Part shown: one piece after another, positions 48,767 through 57,143 of the stretch
Numbering within the stretch: position 1 is the stretch's first letter
Layout of the letters: the number at the start of each line of letters is the position of its first letter
Assembly: GCF_021491915.1 (NCBI RefSeq)
Contig: NZ_CP090836.1
Location: 1,908,501 to 1,972,500 of the forward strand
DNA length: 64,000 nt
DNA from: Paracoccus everestensis
GTDB taxonomy: Bacteria > Pseudomonadota > Alphaproteobacteria > Rhodobacterales > Rhodobacteraceae
Direction: 5' to 3'
Translations under genes and position numbers: made by a program
Notes under the pieces: generated by a model
What the model was told of the DNA's origin: nothing
Database searches by the model: none
What the model saw: the letters and a program-made list of their open reading frames with translations, nothing else

Positions 48767-49786
48767 ATGAAGAAGATCGGCTTTCTGTCCTTCGGCCACT
48801 GGTCGCCCGAAAAGGGATCGCAGGTCCGCACGGCCCAGGACGTGCTGCTGCAATCCATCGACCTGGCGGTGGCCGCCGAGGAACTGGGCGCGGACGGCGC
48901 CTATTTCCGCGTGCATCACTTCGCCCGCCAGCTTGCCTCGCCCTTTCCGCTACTGGCCGCAGTCGGCGCCCGCACCAAGACGATCGAGATCGGCACCGGT
49001 GTGATCGACATGCGCTATGAAAATCCGCTGTACATGGTCGAGGATGCGGGCGCGGCGGATCTGATTTCCGGGGGGCGCCTGCAACTGGGCATCAGCCGGG
49101 GCAGCCCTGAACAGGTCGTCGATGGCTGGCGGTATTTCGGATATCAGCCCGCCGAGGGCGAGAGCGACCAGGACATGGCCCGCCGCCATACCGAGGTGTT
49201 CCTCCAACAGCTGGAAGGCCAGGGCTTTGCCCGCCCCAACCCGCGCCCGATGTTCCCGAACCCGCCGGGCCTGCTGCGGCTGGAACCTCATTCAGCCGGC
49301 CTGCGCAATCGCATCTGGTGGGGCTCGGCCTCGGATGCGACGGCCGAATGGGCGGCGCAGATGGGCATGAACCTGCAAAGCTCGACCCTCAAGGTCGATG
49401 AATCGGGCGAACCGTTCCATGTCCAGCAGGCCCGCCAGATCCGCGCCTATCGCAAGGCCTGGGCGGCTGCGGGCCATGCGCACGCCCCGCGCGTGTCGGT
49501 CAGCCGGTCGATCTTCGCCCTGGTGAACGACATGGACCGGCGGTACTTCGGGCGCGGCGGCAAGGACAGCGACCAGATCGGCAATATCGACAACTATCGC
49601 GCGGTGTTCGGACGCAGCTATGCCGACGAACCCGACCGGCTGGTCGAGCAGCTGCGCGAGGACGAGGCTGTGGCCGAGGCCGATACTCTGCTGCTGACGG
49701 TCCCGAATATGCTGGGCGTGGATTACAACGTCCATGTCATCGACAGCATCCTGCGCCATGTCGCCCCGGCGCTTGGCTGGCGCTAA
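48767..49786 (+). CDS. LLM-class flavin-dependent oxidoreductase (luciferase-like)
   Basis: 339-residue TIM-barrel monooxygenase-like protein. The start MKKIGFLSFGHWSPEKGSQV is followed by the conserved AAEELGADGAYFRVHHFAR, then TIEIGTGVIDMRYENPLYM and the flavin phosphate loop LQLGISRGSPEQVV. Such enzymes use FMNH2 or F420; FMN is more likely in proteobacteria. The substrate is not predictable. Its stop and the stop of the opposite-strand YigZ-like gene overlap (49783-49786), so the two converge directly. Confidence 0.85.
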   Translation: MKKIGFLSFGHWSPEKGSQVRTAQDVLLQSIDLAVAAEELGADGAYFRVHHFARQLASPFPLLAAVGARTKTIEIGTGVIDMRYENPLYMVEDAGAADLISGGRLQLGISRGSPEQVVDGWRYFGYQPAEGESDQDMARRHTEVFLQQLEGQGFARPNPRPMFPNPPGLLRLEPHSAGLRNRIWWGSASDATAEWAAQMGMNLQSSTLKVDESGEPFHVQQARQIRAYRKAWAAAGHAHAPRVSVSRSIFALVNDMDRRYFGRGGKDSDQIGNIDNYRAVFGRSYADEPDRLVEQLREDEAVAEADTLLLTVPNMLGVDYNVHVIDSILRHVAPALGWR

Positions 49787-50154
49787 CCCTTGCCCGTTTC
49801 GCGCAGGTAAAGCCTGACCGCATCCGCCACATGGCGGAAGCGGTCGCCGCCCAGCGGCTTGCCGCCATACCACCGGGTCACGATCACCACATGGTCCTGC
49901 AGCCCCGCGCGGTCCAGCATCTGCAGGATCAGCGCCCCCGCGCCGGCCTCTCCATCGTCGTCCTTGACGGCCTCGCCGCTCAGGATCGCGGCCCAGCTGT
50001 TATGGGTTGCCTTGGCAAACCGCTTGCTTCGCTTCAGTTCGGCCAGCAGCGCCGCTGCCTCGGCCCGGCTGGCGGCAGGCCCGCCCGACACGGCATAGCG
50101 CGATCCCCGGTCGGCGATGATCTTGTCGAAGACCTGCATCAAAGGGTCAGCCAC
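49783..50154 (-). CDS. YigZ/IMPACT (UPF0029) N-terminal-domain protein
   Basis: 123-residue protein comprising the UPF0029 domain only: SRYAVSGGPAASRAEAAALL, KATHNSWAAIL, KDDDGEAGAGALILQML with the conserved D-D-G-E/A-G region, and VIVTRWYGGKPLGGDRFRHV. E. coli YigZ has an extra C-terminal domain (about 204 residues), so this is a short form. I suggest the GTG at 50154, which overlaps the fur-family stop by eight bases; an ATG at 50139 is the alternative. Function is unknown despite wide conservation. Confidence 0.8.
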   Translation of the reverse strand: MADPLMQVFDKIIADRGSRYAVSGGPAASRAEAAALLAELKRSKRFAKATHNSWAAILSGEAVKDDDGEAGAGALILQMLDRAGLQDHVVIVTRWYGGKPLGGDRFRHVADAVRLYLRETGKG

Positions 50155-50566
50155 CCCGCCGCCGCACATAAAGCTCCAGCCGGTGATGGACGATCTCGTA
50201 TCCCATCTCGGCCGCGATCTCTGCCTGCAAACGCTCGATCCGGTCGTTGATGAACTCGACCACCTCGCCCGTGTCCACGTCGATCATGTGATCGTGGTGC
50301 CGCTGGTCGGCAGCCTCCCACCGGGCGGGCTCGCCCTGGAATTCCAGCTTCTCGATCACGCCTTGCGTCTGCAGCGTGGTCAGAGTGCGGTACACGGTCG
50401 CCAGCGACACCCCCGCCCCGGCAGCCTCGGCCCGTCGGTGCAGTTCGGCGGCGTCGGGATGATCCTCGCTGCCCGCAATCACGCGCAACAACGCGGCGCG
50501 CTGACGGGTGACCCGCACGCCCGCCCTGCGCAGGGCCTGTTCCAGCTGGGATGCACGATTTTCCAT
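50147..50566 (-). CDS. Fur-family metalloregulator, probably Mur-type (manganese)
   Basis: 139-residue Fur-superfamily repressor. The winged helix has RVTRQRAALLRVIAGSEDHP and SLATVYRTLTTLQTQGVIEK. The metal site region reads RHHDHMIDVDTGEVVEF. The C-terminal CxxC pairs of zinc-structural Fur proteins are absent. It is divergent from sitABCD with about 110 bases between. In many alphaproteobacteria the Fur homologue in this position (Mur) represses sit genes in response to manganese. The ATG at 50566 is used; one at 50584 would add six residues. Confidence 0.85.
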   Translation of the reverse strand: MENRASQLEQALRRAGVRVTRQRAALLRVIAGSEDHPDAAELHRRAEAAGAGVSLATVYRTLTTLQTQGVIEKLEFQGEPARWEAADQRHHDHMIDVDTGEVVEFINDRIERLQAEIAAEMGYEIVHHRLELYVRRRGG

Positions 50567-50615
50567 GAAACCGTCATGCCGCATCCGGCGTTCAGTTGCA
50601 ACTAATTCTCAACTA

Positions 50616-50644
50616 TTGACAGTTGCGAATCGCTCGCACATAAC
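50616..50644 (+). promoter_or_regulatory. sitA promoter with embedded inverted repeat (candidate Mur/Fur box)
   Basis: A consensus -35 TTGACA (50616-50621), exactly 17 bases, then CATAAC (50639-50644). Within the spacer lies TGCGA-N5-TCGCA (50624-50638). Upstream, TTGCAACTAATTCTCAA (50595-50611) is a partial dyad that may be a second site. The region lies between the divergent Fur-type regulator and sitA, about 36 bases before the sitA ATG. Repressor binding over the spacer would block RNA polymerase. Sequence features are direct; the protein that binds is inferred. Confidence 0.65.
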
Positions 50645-50679
50645 CGTCCCATGGACAGAAGCCGTTGGAATATCCACCG

Positions 50680-51555
50680 ATGAAACTGCCCCTTGCCTTG
50701 GCCTTGGCGCTGATCGCCCTGCCCGCCCATGCCGACAGGCTGAAGGTAGCGACCACGTTTACCATCATCGCCGACATGGCCCGCAACGTCGCGGGCGATG
50801 CGGCGGACGTGGAATCCATCACCAAGCCGGGGGCCGAAATCCACAATTACCAGCCCACCTCCGGCGACCTGATCCGCTCCACGGATGCGGACCTGATCCT
50901 GGTGAACGGGCTGAACCTTGAATCCTGGTTCCAGCAATTCATCGACCAGCTTGGCGACATTCCCGTGGCCGTTGTCAGCGACGGGGTCCAGCCCATGTCG
51001 ATCAACGGCGGCGATTACGACGGCAAGCCGAACCCCCATGCCTGGATGTCGCTGGAATCCGCGCTGATCTATGTGGACAACATCGCGGCGGCCATGGCTG
51101 GCGCCGATCCCGACAACGCGACGGCCTATCAAGCCAATGCGAACGCCTACAAGGCGCAGATCACCGCGACCATCGCCCCCTTGCGCGACGCCGCCCGCGC
51201 CCTGCCAGACGACCGCCGCTGGCTGGTCACCTCCGAAGGCGCGTTTTCCTATCTGGCCCGCGATTTTGGGCTGCGCGAACTGTATCTTTGGCCGATCAAT
51301 GCCGATGCGCAGGGCACGCCGCAGCAGGTGCGCCATGTGATCGACGTGATGCGCGACAACGATGTGGGCGTGGTGTTTTCGGAATCCACCGTATCCGACC
51401 GCCCGGCCCGCCGCGTGGCCTCGGAAACCGGCGCGACCTATGGCGGCGTTCTCTATGTGGACAGCCTGTCCGAGACTGACGGCCCTGTTCCCACCTACCT
51501 CGACCTGCTGCGTGTCACATCGGAAACCATCGTGAACGGCCTGCGGAATGACTGA
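50680..51555 (+). CDS. sitA: Manganese/iron ABC transporter substrate-binding protein (SitA type)
   Basis: 291-residue cluster A-I metal-binding protein with a Sec signal ([18 protein letters not shown]). Metal ligands expected for the SitA/PsaA group are visible: His in [11 protein letters not shown], His in [12 protein letters not shown], Glu in [14 protein letters not shown] and Asp in LYVDSLSE. There is no histidine-rich loop of ZnuA, favouring Mn/Fe over Zn. The ATG at 50680 starts the signal peptide; an upstream ATG at 50665 is possible. It overlaps the ATPase gene by eight bases. Confidence 0.88.
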   Translation: MKLPLALALALIALPAHADRLKVATTFTIIADMARNVAGDAADVESITKPGAEIHNYQPTSGDLIRSTDADLILVNGLNLESWFQQFIDQLGDIPVAVVSDGVQPMSINGGDYDGKPNPHAWMSLESALIYVDNIAAAMAGADPDNATAYQANANAYKAQITATIAPLRDAARALPDDRRWLVTSEGAFSYLARDFGLRELYLWPINADAQGTPQQVRHVIDVMRDNDVGVVFSESTVSDRPARRVASETGATYGGVLYVDSLSETDGPVPTYLDLLRVTSETIVNGLRND

Positions 51556-52393
51556 CGGGATCGAGGTCCGGAACCTGACCGTTGCCTATCGCAACGGCGT
51601 CACCGCCTTGCGCGATGCCAGCTTCTCCGTTCCCTTGGGGTCCGTCACCGCGCTTGTGGGCGTCAACGGGGCGGGCAAATCGACGCTGTTCAAGGCGCTG
51701 ATGGGCCTTTTACCCCATGCCTCGGGCCAGGTCCGCATCGGGGGCGGCACGGTCGAGGACGCACTTTCCAGAAACCTCGTCGCCTATGTTCCCCAGGCCG
51801 AGGAAGTGGACTGGACCTTTCCTGTCCTGGTGGAAGACGTGGTGATGATGGGCCGATACGGCCATATGGGCTTTTTCCGCCGCCCCCGCCCTATTGACCG
51901 GCACGCGGTGGATGCAGCCCTGGCCCGCGTGAACATCGCCGACTTCCGCCGCCGCCAGATCGGCGAGTTGTCGGGGGGCCAGAAGAAACGCGTCTTCCTG
52001 GCCCGCGCCATCGCGCAGGAAGCAAAGGTGATCCTGCTGGACGAGCCCTTCACCGGCGTCGATGTGCAAACGGAACAGGCGATCATCGCCCTGCTCATGG
52101 CGATGCGGGACGAAGGCCGGGTGATGCTGGTGTCCACTCACAACCTTGGCTCGGTTCCCGAATATTGCGACCGGGTGGTGATGGTCAAAGGCACTGTCCT
52201 GGCAAGCGGCCCGACCGAGACGACCTTCACCCCCGAAAACCTGCGCCTCGCCTTTGGCGGCGTCCTGCGCCATTTCGTCCTGGGCGGCACGGCGCTGCAC
52301 GACGACGCGGACCAGCGCAGCGTGGACGTGTTCACCGACGACGAGCGTCCCCTGGTCTTTTACGACCAGCGCCCCCGCAGGAAGGACCAATGA
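51548..52393 (+). CDS. sitB: Manganese/iron ABC transporter ATPase (SitB type)
   Basis: 281-residue ABC ATPase. Walker A is [18 protein letters not shown], the signature [20 protein letters not shown] and Walker [13 protein letters not shown]. The Q-loop segment [20 protein letters not shown] is typical of metal-transport ATPases. The C-terminal tail after about residue 225 ([20 protein letters not shown]) is an extension with possible metal-sensing or regulatory function. A 70-base gap with a repeat copy separates it from sitC. Confidence 0.9.
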   Translation: MTDGIEVRNLTVAYRNGVTALRDASFSVPLGSVTALVGVNGAGKSTLFKALMGLLPHASGQVRIGGGTVEDALSRNLVAYVPQAEEVDWTFPVLVEDVVMMGRYGHMGFFRRPRPIDRHAVDAALARVNIADFRRRQIGELSGGQKKRVFLARAIAQEAKVILLDEPFTGVDVQTEQAIIALLMAMRDEGRVMLVSTHNLGSVPEYCDRVVMVKGTVLASGPTETTFTPENLRLAFGGVLRHFVLGGTALHDDADQRSVDVFTDDERPLVFYDQRPRRKDQ

Positions 52394-52399
52394 CAGCCG

Positions 52400-52422
52400 C
52401 TTTGCCTTGGCCGAAATATCCC
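52400..52422 (-). repeat. CACCCCCG-GGATATTT intergenic repeat, inverted (copy 3)
   Basis: On the minus strand this reads CACCCCCGTGGGATATTT followed by CGGCCAAGGCAAAG. This matches the copy after mcm (38313-38345) with only a few differences, including the shared CCAAGGCAAAG tail. It lies inside the sit operon between sitB and sitC, unlike the other two copies that follow operon ends. A G-rich tract, GGGGGTGTGGGGGTGTG, adjoins it. Confidence 0.65.
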
Positions 52423-52463
52423 ACGGGGGTGTGGGGGTGTGAAACCCCCGCTTGCTGCGCCTG

Positions 52464-53315
52464 ATGCTGGAAACCCTGCTGATCCCCTTCACCTATGGCT
52501 ACATGACGAACGCCATCTGGGTATCCGCCCTGGTTGGTGGGGTTTGCGCCTTCCTGTCCGCCTATCTGATGCTGAAAGGATGGAGCCTGATCGGCGATGC
52601 CCTGTCCCATTCCATCGTCCCAGGCGTGGCTGGCGCCTATATGCTGGGCCTGCCTTTCGCGCTTGGCGCATTTCTGTCAGGCGGGCTGGCGGCGTTGACT
52701 ATGCTGTTCCTGAACAGCCGCACGGGATTGAAGGAAGACGCGATCATTGGTCTGATCTTCACCGGATTTTTCGGAATCGGGCTGTTCATGATCTCGCTCA
52801 ATCCGGTTTCGGTCGACCTGCAGGCGATCACCATGGGCAATATCCTGGCGATCTCGCCGGGCGACACGGTTCAACTGGCGATCATCGGGGGCGTGTCGCT
52901 GGTGGTCCTGCTGGCAAAATGGCGCGACCTGATGGTGGTGTTCTTTGACGAAAGCCACGCGCGCACCATCGGCCTGCATCCGGGACGGCTGAAAGTCCTG
53001 TTCTTCACCCTACTGGCCGGGTCCACCGTCGCGGCCATGCAGACCGTGGGCGCCTTTCTGGTCATTGCCATGGTGGTGACGCCCGGCGCCACGGCCTATC
53101 TGCTGACAGACCGCTTTCCCCGGTTGATCGCGCTGTCGGTGGCCATCGGCACGCTGACCTCGGCCATCGGCGCCTATCTCAGCTTTTTCCTGGACGGCGC
53201 GACGGGCGGCATCATCGTGGTCCTGCAGACGCTGATCTTCCTGGCGGCCTTTGTCCTTGCGCCCACACATGGCATCCTTGCCAGCCGCCGCCGCATCCGC
53301 CAGGCGCGCCCATGA
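52464..53315 (+). CDS. sitC: Manganese/iron ABC transporter permease (SitC type)
   Basis: 283-residue ABC-3 family permease with about eight to nine membrane segments. Landmarks: MLKGWSLIGDALSHSIVPGV near the start and the coupling/inner region KWRDLMVVFFDESHARTIGL. The VGAFLVIAMVVTPGATAYLL segment is typical of Znu/Mnt/Sit permeases. I use the ATG at 52464; a TTG at 52452 is in frame. It overlaps the second permease gene by four bases. It forms the pore with SitD. Confidence 0.88.
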   Translation: MLETLLIPFTYGYMTNAIWVSALVGGVCAFLSAYLMLKGWSLIGDALSHSIVPGVAGAYMLGLPFALGAFLSGGLAALTMLFLNSRTGLKEDAIIGLIFTGFFGIGLFMISLNPVSVDLQAITMGNILAISPGDTVQLAIIGGVSLVVLLAKWRDLMVVFFDESHARTIGLHPGRLKVLFFTLLAGSTVAAMQTVGAFLVIAMVVTPGATAYLLTDRFPRLIALSVAIGTLTSAIGAYLSFFLDGATGGIIVVLQTLIFLAAFVLAPTHGILASRRRIRQARP

Positions 53316-54136
53316 CCTGGCTGACCGCCCCCCTCGCCTTTCCCTTCATGGTCGAGGCCGCGCTGATCGCCGTCATTGTCGCCATTCCCGCGGCCCTGCT
53401 CAGCTGCTTTCTGGTGCTGAGAGGCTGGGCCCTGATGGGCGACGGGATCAGCCATGCGGTACTGCCCGGGATCGTCCTGGCCTATCTGGCCGGGATCCCG
53501 CTGCTGATCGGGGCTTTCATCGCCGGGATGATCTGCGCCCTGTCGGCGGGATGGCTGGATGCCAACAGCCGGGTCAAGCCCGACACTGCGCTTGGCGTCG
53601 TCATGTCGGGCCTGTTCGGCCTGGGGATCGTGATCCATACGCAGTTCCCGACCGACGTGCATCTGGACCATATCCTGTTCGGGAACATCCTGGGCATCGG
53701 GCGGGACGACTTTCTTTCGGCGGGATCGATCTCGGCGGTGGTGGGACTGGTGCTGATCCTGAAATGGCGGGATTTCGCGCTGCTGGTCTTTGACCCCGTG
53801 CAGGCACGGGCGGCGGGCCTGCCCGTGGCCTGGCTGCATTACGGGATGCTGGCAATGATTTCCGCCGTGGTGGTGGCGATGCTGTCGGCGGTGGGAATCA
53901 TCCTGTCGGTCGCGCTGCTGATCGCGCCGGGGGCCATCGCGTTCCTGCTGACCCGACGGTTGCAGGCGATGCTGGCGCTGTCCGTGATCATCGGAGCAGG
54001 ATCAAGCCTTGCCGGCATCTGGATCAGCTTTTGGCTGGACAGCGCGCCCGCGCCGACCATTGTCGTCGTGATGACAGGGTTGTTCACGCTGGTCTTTCTT
54101 TGGCGGCAGATGACCCACCACCGGAATGCCGCTTAA
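53312..54136 (+). CDS. sitD: Manganese/iron ABC transporter permease (SitD type)
   Basis: 274-residue ABC-3 permease paralogous to SitC: VLRGWALMGDGISHAVLPGI, KWRDFALLVFDPVQARAAGL and the terminal SAVGIILSVALLIAPGAIAF. Two non-identical permeases distinguish SitABCD from the single-permease ZnuABC. The ATG overlaps the sitC stop. A glycosidase gene follows after 12 bases, probably with its own role but possibly on the same transcript. Confidence 0.88.
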   Translation: MTWLTAPLAFPFMVEAALIAVIVAIPAALLSCFLVLRGWALMGDGISHAVLPGIVLAYLAGIPLLIGAFIAGMICALSAGWLDANSRVKPDTALGVVMSGLFGLGIVIHTQFPTDVHLDHILFGNILGIGRDDFLSAGSISAVVGLVLILKWRDFALLVFDPVQARAAGLPVAWLHYGMLAMISAVVVAMLSAVGIILSVALLIAPGAIAFLLTRRLQAMLALSVIIGAGSSLAGIWISFWLDSAPAPTIVVVMTGLFTLVFLWRQMTHHRNAA

Positions 54137-54148
54137 GGGGGAAAAACC

Positions 54149-55462
54149 ATGCTGCCCGACCGTTCGGCCTTTCCTGCGGATTTCGTCTTCGGCGTCGCCA
54201 CCTCGGCCTATCAGATCGAGGGGTCGGCCCATGGCGGCGCGGGGCCGTCGCATTGGGACAGCTTTGCCGCCACCCCTGGCAATGTCGCGGACGGCAGCAA
54301 CGGCACCCTGGCCTGCGATCATTACCATCGCTGGCCCGAGGATCTGGATCTGATCCGGGATGCGGGCTTCTCAGCCTATCGCTTTTCGACCTCCTGGGCG
54401 CGGGTCATGCCCGACGGGGTGACGATCAATCCGCAGGCTATGGATTTCTATGACCGGCTGGTCGATGGGATGATGGAACGCGGGCTGGCCCCGCACCTGA
54501 CCTGCTATCACTGGGATCTGCCCGCCGCGCTGTCGGATATGGGCGGCTGGCAGAACCGGGACATCGCCGGACGCTTTGCCGATTACTGCGCCGCGGTTCA
54601 CGCGCGGCTGGGCGACCGCCTGGCCAGCACCGCCACGCTGAACGAACCCTGGTGCATCGCCTGGCTGTCGCATTTCCTGGGCCAGCACGCCCCCGGTCTG
54701 CGCGACATCCGCGCCGCCGCCCGCGCCATGCACCATGTCCTGCTGGCCCATGGAACAGCCATGCATGCCTTGCGCGCAGGCGGCGCGGAAAACCTGGGTA
54801 TCGTGCTGAATTTCGAAACCGCCCATCCCGCCGACGACAGTCCCGGCGCGATCCGCGCAGCAACGGTCCAGGATGCCATCTATAACCAATGGTTCATCCG
54901 GGCGGTCATGGGCCAAGGCTATCCGCAAGCCGCGCTTGATGGATTGGAACCGCACCTGCCCCAGGGCTGGCACGATGACATGGACAGGATCGCTCAGCCG
55001 ATCGACTGGCTTGGCGTGAATTATTACACCCGCAGGCGTTATGCGGCGGGCGACGGGCTGTGGCCGCAGGGCAAAGGGGTGGACGGGCCGCTGCCCAAGA
55101 CGCAGATGGGATGGGAGATCCGGCCCGATGGCCTGACCGAGTTCCTGGTCCGCCTGTCCCGCGACCATTTGGGCAACCTGCCCGTCATGGTCACGGAAAA
55201 CGGCCTGGCCGAGGCGGCAGACGCGGACATCACCAGCGATCCCCGCCGCGTGGCCTTTATCGGCGATCACCTGCGCGCCGCGCGTGCCGCCATGGACCAG
55301 GGCGTGAACCTGCGCGGCTTCTTTTATTGGTCACTTTTGGACAACTTCGAATGGGGCTGGGGTTACGGCCCCCGCTTCGGGTTGGTCCATGTCGATTACA
55401 AGACAATGGCCCGCACCCCCAAGGCAAGCTGGCAGGCGTTCCGCACCATGCTGAAAGGGTGA
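54149..55462 (+). CDS. Beta-glucosidase, glycoside hydrolase family 1
   Basis: 437-residue GH1 enzyme. The family start FPADFVFGVATSAYQIEGSA is followed by the acid/base glutamate in TLNEPWC (about residue 166) and the nucleophile glutamate in VMVTENGLAE (about residue 350). The C-terminal region has GFFYWSLLDNFEWGWGYGPR. No signal peptide, so it is cytoplasmic and hydrolyses imported beta-glucosides. The ribosome site AGGGGGAAAAACC is strong. No sugar transporter lies beside it. Length is typical. Confidence 0.93.
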   Translation: MLPDRSAFPADFVFGVATSAYQIEGSAHGGAGPSHWDSFAATPGNVADGSNGTLACDHYHRWPEDLDLIRDAGFSAYRFSTSWARVMPDGVTINPQAMDFYDRLVDGMMERGLAPHLTCYHWDLPAALSDMGGWQNRDIAGRFADYCAAVHARLGDRLASTATLNEPWCIAWLSHFLGQHAPGLRDIRAAARAMHHVLLAHGTAMHALRAGGAENLGIVLNFETAHPADDSPGAIRAATVQDAIYNQWFIRAVMGQGYPQAALDGLEPHLPQGWHDDMDRIAQPIDWLGVNYYTRRRYAAGDGLWPQGKGVDGPLPKTQMGWEIRPDGLTEFLVRLSRDHLGNLPVMVTENGLAEAADADITSDPRRVAFIGDHLRAARAAMDQGVNLRGFFYWSLLDNFEWGWGYGPRFGLVHVDYKTMARTPKASWQAFRTMLKG

Positions 55463-55475
55463 TCCGAAAGGGGGA

Positions 55476-55634
55476 TCAGCCCCCGCCGATCCCCGTCGTC
55501 ACCTTGCCCGTGCCGCCGCATTCGGGGCATTCCTTGCCCTCGGCCCGGCCGCTGCCTTCGCATTTGCGGCAGATGTTCTCGCCCGCGCCGGGGGTGCCGG
55601 GCGGAACGGCGTCGGGGTTTTCCTTGTCGGTCAT
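55476..55634 (-). CDS. DnaJ-type zinc-motif miniprotein, 52 residues
   Basis: 52-residue protein starting MTDKENPDAVPPG. Two C-x-x-C-x-G-x-G motifs, CRKCEGSG and CPECGGTG, are of the type found in the DnaJ cysteine-rich domain, so one zinc ion is probably bound by the four cysteines. The start at 55634 has a strong AGGAGGA site; upstream ATG codons lack one. It stands alone on the minus strand between bgl and a small membrane protein. A chaperone-linked or RNA-binding role is possible but not shown. Confidence 0.65.
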   Translation of the reverse strand: MTDKENPDAVPPGTPGAGENICRKCEGSGRAEGKECPECGGTGKVTTGIGGG

Positions 55635-55758
55635 GGCGTCCTCCTGCGTTTCCGTCATCCGTTCAACCCCGCAGGGGGGCGCCTGTTCCATGGCCTTGGT
55701 TGCACCCCCCCGGCCCAGCGGCTATCTGAGGAAGAAAGCCGCACCGGAAAGAACCGTC

Positions 55759-55923
55759 ATGATCGTCATCGCCGCCGCCATCATCGGTGCAACCCTGGGC
55801 TGGCGCCGTGCCGGGCAACTGGGCGGCACCCGGCGCGACCGCGCGCAATATGCGGCGGGCTTTGCCATGGCGCTGGCAGTGCTGGGCCTGTTTGCCACTG
55901 TCATCCTGGATCGGATGATGTGA
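55759..55923 (+). CDS. Small two-pass membrane protein, 54 residues
   Basis: 54-residue frame with two hydrophobic segments, MIVIAAAIIGATLGWRRAG and FAMALAVLGLFATVILDRMM, separated by a basic loop (GGTRRDRAQ). Its TGA overlaps the ATG of the next gene (55923), which supports translation. It is likely an inner-membrane hairpin protein. No known family was recognised. It may be functionally tied to the VWA protein encoded next. Confidence 0.65.
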   Translation: MIVIAAAIIGATLGWRRAGQLGGTRRDRAQYAAGFAMALAVLGLFATVILDRMM

Positions 55924-57104
55924 TGTTCATCCCGTTTCTGGACAGCCTGCGTCGGCAAGGGGTGCCGGTCTCGCTGCGGGAATGGCTGGACCTGATGGCC
56001 GGGATGCAGGCGGGCGTCGCGGACTGGTCCGTGGACGGCTTCTATCACCTTGCCCGGCTGGCGCTGGTCAAGGACGAACGCCACATCGACCGCTTCGACC
56101 GCGCCTTTGCCGAAGCCTTTTCGGGCCTGGAGGCGATCCCGGTCGAGACGCTTGTGACCGAACAGGCGATCCCCCGCGATTGGCTGGAAAAGCTGGCCGA
56201 AAAGCTGCTGACCGATGCCGAAAAGGCGGAAATCCAAGGCGGCGGCAGCTTCGAGGATCTGATGCGCAAGCTGCGCGAAAGGCTGGCCGAACAGCAGGGG
56301 CGCCACCAGGGCGGGTCCAAGTGGATCGGCACCGCGGGAACCTCGCCCTTCGGTGCCTATGGCTACAACCCCGAAGGCGTGCGGATCGGCCAGGACGAAT
56401 CCCGCCACCGCCGCGCCGTCAAGGTCTGGGACAAGCGCGAATTCCGCGATTTCGACGACAATGTCGAACTGGGCACCCGCAACATCAAGGTCGCGCTGAA
56501 ACGCCTGCGGCAATGGGCACGCCACGGCGCGGCGGACGAACTGGACCTGCCCGCCACCATCCGCGCCACTGCCGATCACGGCTATATCGACGTGCAGACC
56601 CGGCCCGAACGGCGCAATGCGGTCAAGGTGCTGCTGTTTCTGGACGTGGGCGGGTCGATGGACGACCATATCCGCGTCGTGGACGAGCTGTTCTCGGCCG
56701 CGCGGGCCGAGTTCAAGCACATGGAGCATTTCTATTTCCACAACTGCCTTTACGAAGGCCTGTGGACCGACAACCGCCGCCGCTGGACCGAGCAGACGCC
56801 CACCTGGGACGTGCTGCACCGCTTCGGGCGCGACTACAAATGCATCTTCGTGGGCGATGCGTCCATGTCGCCATACGAGATCGCCGTTCCCGGCGGGGCC
56901 AACGAACACTGGAACCCCGAGCCGGGCGAGGTCTGGCTGCGCCGCGCGGCCGAGACCTGGCCCGATCACGTCTGGCTGAACCCGGTCCCGCAGGCGCATT
57001 GGGGATATACCCAATCCATTGCCATGGTCGGAAATATCTTCGAAAACCGGATGATGCCCATGACGCTGGACGGGTTGACGCAGGCGATGCGGATCCTCGG
57101 CTGA
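55923..57104 (+). CDS. VWA-domain, CoxE-like protein
   Basis: 393-residue protein starting MFIPFLDSLRRQGVPVSLRE, as CoxE-like proteins do. The C-terminal half carries a von Willebrand A domain with the MIDAS start FLDVGGSMDDHIR, where the canonical DxSxS is DxGxS. In other operons such proteins work with a MoxR AAA ATPase to insert metal cofactors, but no MoxR gene is in this window. The ATG at 55923 overlaps the preceding stop. A conserved W-N-P-E-P region near the end fits the family. Precise target unknown. Confidence 0.8.
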   Translation: MFIPFLDSLRRQGVPVSLREWLDLMAGMQAGVADWSVDGFYHLARLALVKDERHIDRFDRAFAEAFSGLEAIPVETLVTEQAIPRDWLEKLAEKLLTDAEKAEIQGGGSFEDLMRKLRERLAEQQGRHQGGSKWIGTAGTSPFGAYGYNPEGVRIGQDESRHRRAVKVWDKREFRDFDDNVELGTRNIKVALKRLRQWARHGAADELDLPATIRATADHGYIDVQTRPERRNAVKVLLFLDVGGSMDDHIRVVDELFSAARAEFKHMEHFYFHNCLYEGLWTDNRRRWTEQTPTWDVLHRFGRDYKCIFVGDASMSPYEIAVPGGANEHWNPEPGEVWLRRAAETWPDHVWLNPVPQAHWGYTQSIAMVGNIFENRMMPMTLDGLTQAMRILG

Positions 57105-57143
57105 CCTCTGGCGCGAGCGGCCGGGCGGGGCCATATTGGTGCC

